Shown piece by piece: positions 61,845 through 64,000 of a stretch of DNA of 64,000 nt (positions within the stretch are counted from its first letter, which is position 1; the number at the start of each line of letters is the position of its first letter). The translations under genes and the position numbers were made by a program. This DNA is from JAKFWF01 sp963750535 (GTDB taxonomy: Bacteria > Pseudomonadota > Alphaproteobacteria > Rhizobiales > Hyphomicrobiaceae), in contig CAVVRF010000028.1 of NCBI GenBank assembly GCA_963750535.1, positions 124,001-188,000 of the forward strand, read 5' to 3'. Below the pieces are notes generated by a model, which worked only from the letters and a program-made list of their open reading frames with translations, ran no database searches and was not told the origin of the DNA.

Positions 61845-63427
61845 ATGACCATGAACAACCAGGGCCGGCCGACGCAGGCGGGCAGCGGGGCGTCGAGCGC
61901 CGCCGCCACCTTCACCGGCCATCGCGGCCTCGATCACGAGGAGGCGCTGATCTTCGAGCGGCGCGGCAGCGCCACCAAGACCGGCGTCGACCTGCCGGAG
62001 CCTGCAAGACGTCAAGAGCCGCCTCGGCGGCCTCGAGCGCAGGGGCGAGATCGGATCTGCCCGGCCTCACCGAGCCGGAGGCGATGCGCCACTACGTGCG
62101 GCTGTCGCAGAGGAACTATTCGATCGACACCGGGCTCTATCCGCTCGGCTCGTGCACGATGAAGCACAACGCGCGCCTCAACGAGAAGATGGCGCGGCTG
62201 CCGGGCTTCGGCGACATCCATCCGCTGCAGCCGCAATCGACGGTGCAGGGCGCGATCGCAGCTGATGGAGATGCTGGCCGGCTATCTGCTCGAGCTCACC
62301 GGCATGCACTGCGGTGGCGATGAGCCCCAAGGCCGGCGCCCATGGCGAGCTGTGCGGCATGCTGGCGATCAAGGCGGCGCACGAGGCCAAGGGCTCGAAG
62401 CGCATCGGTGCGTGCTGGTGCCCGAATCGGCGCATGGCACCAATCCGGCGACGGCGGCCTTCATGGGCTACTCGGTGAAGTCGATCCCGGCCCGTGCCGA
62501 CGGCACCGTCTCGGTCGAGGCGGTCAAGGCCGCACTCGGTCCCGACGTCGCCGCCATCATGCTGACCAACCCCAACACCTGCGGCCTGTTCGAGCCCGAG
62601 GTGGTGGAGATCGCCGCAGGCGGTGCACGACGCCGGCGCCTATTTCTACTGCGACGGCGCCAACTTCAACGCCATCGTCGGCAAGGTGCGGCCGGGCGAT
62701 CTCGGCGTCGATGCGATGCACATCAACCTGCACAAGACCTTCTCGACACCGCATGGCGGCGGCGGCCCGGGCTCCGGGCCGGTGGTGCTGTCGGCGGCGC
62801 TTGCGCCGTTCGCGCCGCTGCCTTATCGTCGCGAAGGACAAGGACAGGCTATCGTCTGGTCGAGACACCGGTCGAGGCAGCCGGCACCGAGCCGTTCGGC
62901 CGCCTGACCGCTTTCCACGGCCAGATGGGCATGTTCGTGCGCGCGCTGACCTACATGCTGAGCCACGGCTCGGACGGCATGCGGCAGGCGAGCGAGGATG
63001 CGGTGCTCAGCGCCAACTACATCCGCGCCGGCCTGCGCGACGTCTTCAGCCAGCCGTTCGGCGACAAGCCTTGCATGCACGAGGTGCTGTTCGACGATAC
63101 GCTGGCTGAAGGACACCGGCGTCACCACCCTCGATTTCGCCAAGGCGATGATCGACGAGGGCTATCACCCGATGACGATGTATTTCCCGCTCGTCGTGCA
63201 CGGCGCGATGCTGATCGAGCCGACCGAAGTCGGAATCGAAGGCGTCCCTCGACCTGTTCATCGCCGCGCTGCGCGATCTCGCGAAATCGGCGAAGTCCGG
63301 CGATGTCGAGCGCTTCAAGCAGGCACCACGGCTGGCGCCGCGCCGCCGCCTCGACGAGACCAAGGCCGCCCGCGAGCCCAAGCTCACCTGGAAGCCGGAT
63401 CCGGAGCGCAAAGTGGCGGCCGAATAG
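61845..63427 (+). pseudogene. gcvPB: glycine dehydrogenase (decarboxylating) subunit 2, frameshifted
   Basis: The PLP-binding half of the split P protein. It can be followed to the stop at 63425: RHYVRLSQRNYSIDTGLYPL, GSCTMKHNARLNEKMARLPG, VPESAHGTNPATAAFMGYSV, MLTNPNTCGLFEPEVVEIAA, YFYCDGANFNAIVGKVRPGD, MHINLHKTFSTPHGGGGPGS (PLP Lys) and MTMYFPLVVHGAMLIEPTE. My reading needs nine insertions (62001, 62056, 62258, 62310, 62619, 62824, 62846, 63102, 63229) and one deletion near 62411; the net of 8 agrees with the 1583-bp length. No other damage to the protein is visible. Confidence 0.87.
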
Positions 63428-63595
63428 GGGCTGGTGACGTCTGCTCGCGGCGGCGACGCGCAGCACCTGCGCGGGCACATTGTCGCCACGCGAAGCACCT
63501 AAGCGGTGACCACGGTGGCGGGGCCCGACGGAAGCTGGCGTCGCCGGCCGTTGTCTGACCGGGAGAGGGAACCCGCAATTCTGGAAGGTGCGACG

Positions 63596-64000
63596 ATGTC
63601 CAAAGCCAAGATCGTGTCGTTGGCCGCAGCAGTGCTGGCCGCAATCACCGTAGGTGCCCAGGCGGCTCCGGCAGTGTCCCCGGGTAAGGATGTTGCGGCA
63701 GGCGTCGGTACCATGGTCACCGAGGTGCAATACTACCGGCGCGGCGGCGGCTACTATCGCGGCGGCGGCTACGGGCGCGGCTGGGGAGGCTGGGGTCCGG
63801 GCATTGGCCTCGGCATCGGCGCTGGCCTCGTCGCCGGCGCGATCATCGCCGACCGCGCCTATCGGCCGCGAGCCGGCTACTACTACGACGAATACGAGTA
63901 CGAAGGCCCGTACTACTACCCCTCCGATTATCGTGGCGATCCGCGGCGCCTTTGCGCCCAGAACTTCCGCTCCTTCGAGTGGAACACCGGCCTCTACACG
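63596..64000 (+). CDS. BA14K-like secreted protein (3' end outside the window)
   Basis: 135 residues are present. A signal peptide (MSKAKIVSLAAAVLAAITVG then AQA) is followed by a Gly/Tyr/Arg-rich region (RRGGGYYRGGGYGRGWGGWG), a hydrophobic Gly-rich segment (GIGLGIGAGLVAGAIIADRA) and the beginning of the BA14K motif, CAQNFRSFEWNTGLYT. BA14K proteins are envelope-associated proteins of rhizobia and brucellae, with lectin-like or antigenic properties reported. GGAAGG precedes the ATG. The 168 bp after gcvPB contain no gene. Confidence 0.75.
   Translation, partial: MSKAKIVSLAAAVLAAITVGAQAAPAVSPGKDVAAGVGTMVTEVQYYRRGGGYYRGGGYGRGWGGWGPGIGLGIGAGLVAGAIIADRAYRPRAGYYYDEYEYEGPYYYPSDYRGDPRRLCAQNFRSFEWNTGLYT

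Overview
The window is GC-rich, densely coded chromosomal DNA from an alphaproteobacterium. Signs of this are the FixK/FNR-type box before a ccoNOQP-ccoGHIS set, a NepR-EcfG stress pair, the ispH-thrB-rnhA order, a split glycine decarboxylase (gcvPA/gcvPB), a zf-CHCC protein and a BA14K-like secreted protein. A Rhodospirillales or Reyranella-like host would fit, but that is an impression and not a demonstrated placement. No rRNA, tRNA, CRISPR or intact transposase was seen.

Layout. 0-1 kb: edge of an ECF sigma factor with its YCII/DGPF partner. 1.1-10.2 kb: cbb3 oxidase structural and assembly genes behind a FixK/FNR-like box, then a DUF2189 membrane protein. 10.3-11.9 kb: a HAD hydrolase and nepR-ecfG. 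11.9-20.2 kb: acyl-CoA and acid-sugar metabolism (enoyl-CoA hydratase, two acyl-CoA ligases including MatB, OtnK/OtnC, an SDR, and an amidase divergent from matB). 20.4-25.1 kb: a five-gene module of a coiled-coil protein, a membrane OmpA/BON protein, a Rab-like small GTPase, a soluble histidine kinase and a lone receiver. 25.1-29.1 kb: FAD monooxygenase, zinc-finger protein and a class A penicillin-binding protein. 29.2-36.2 kb: a putative non-phosphorylative L-fucose (or similar sugar) locus with mutarotase, lactonase, dehydrogenase, aldolase, FadR/GntR regulator and a TRAP transporter whose three genes are full of single-base indels. 36.2-43.8 kb: DUF3429, TrmO, a 268-bp MITE-like element, a patatin, and a B12 uptake operon (btuB-btuF-btuC-btuD) under a cobalamin riboswitch. 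43.9-50.7 kb: single-gene functions ending in purA. 50.7-52.75 kb: a 2-kb repeat-rich stretch without credible genes. 52.8-57.9 kb: MuiA-like protein, rnhA, thrB, ispH, a lipoprotein. 58-63.4 kb: tandem glycine riboswitch and gcvT-gcvH-gcvPA-gcvPB. The right edge cuts a BA14K-like gene.

Two things stand out. The first is the 20.4-25.1 kb module. It places a Ras/Rab-type GTPase with a complete set of G motifs next to a protein that appears to span the inner membrane, with a cytoplasmic longin/roadblock-like region on one side and BON plus peptidoglycan-binding OmpA domains on the other, followed by two-component proteins. It is the best candidate here for an undescribed signalling system. The second is the frameshift pattern. 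The TRAP genes and gcvT/gcvPA/gcvPB (plus single events in thrB and btuF) carry many one-base insertions while their protein sequences otherwise look intact. Every insertion I could place falls at, or cannot be told from, a codon junction. Sequence or assembly error is the simplest explanation, but the distribution is not random.
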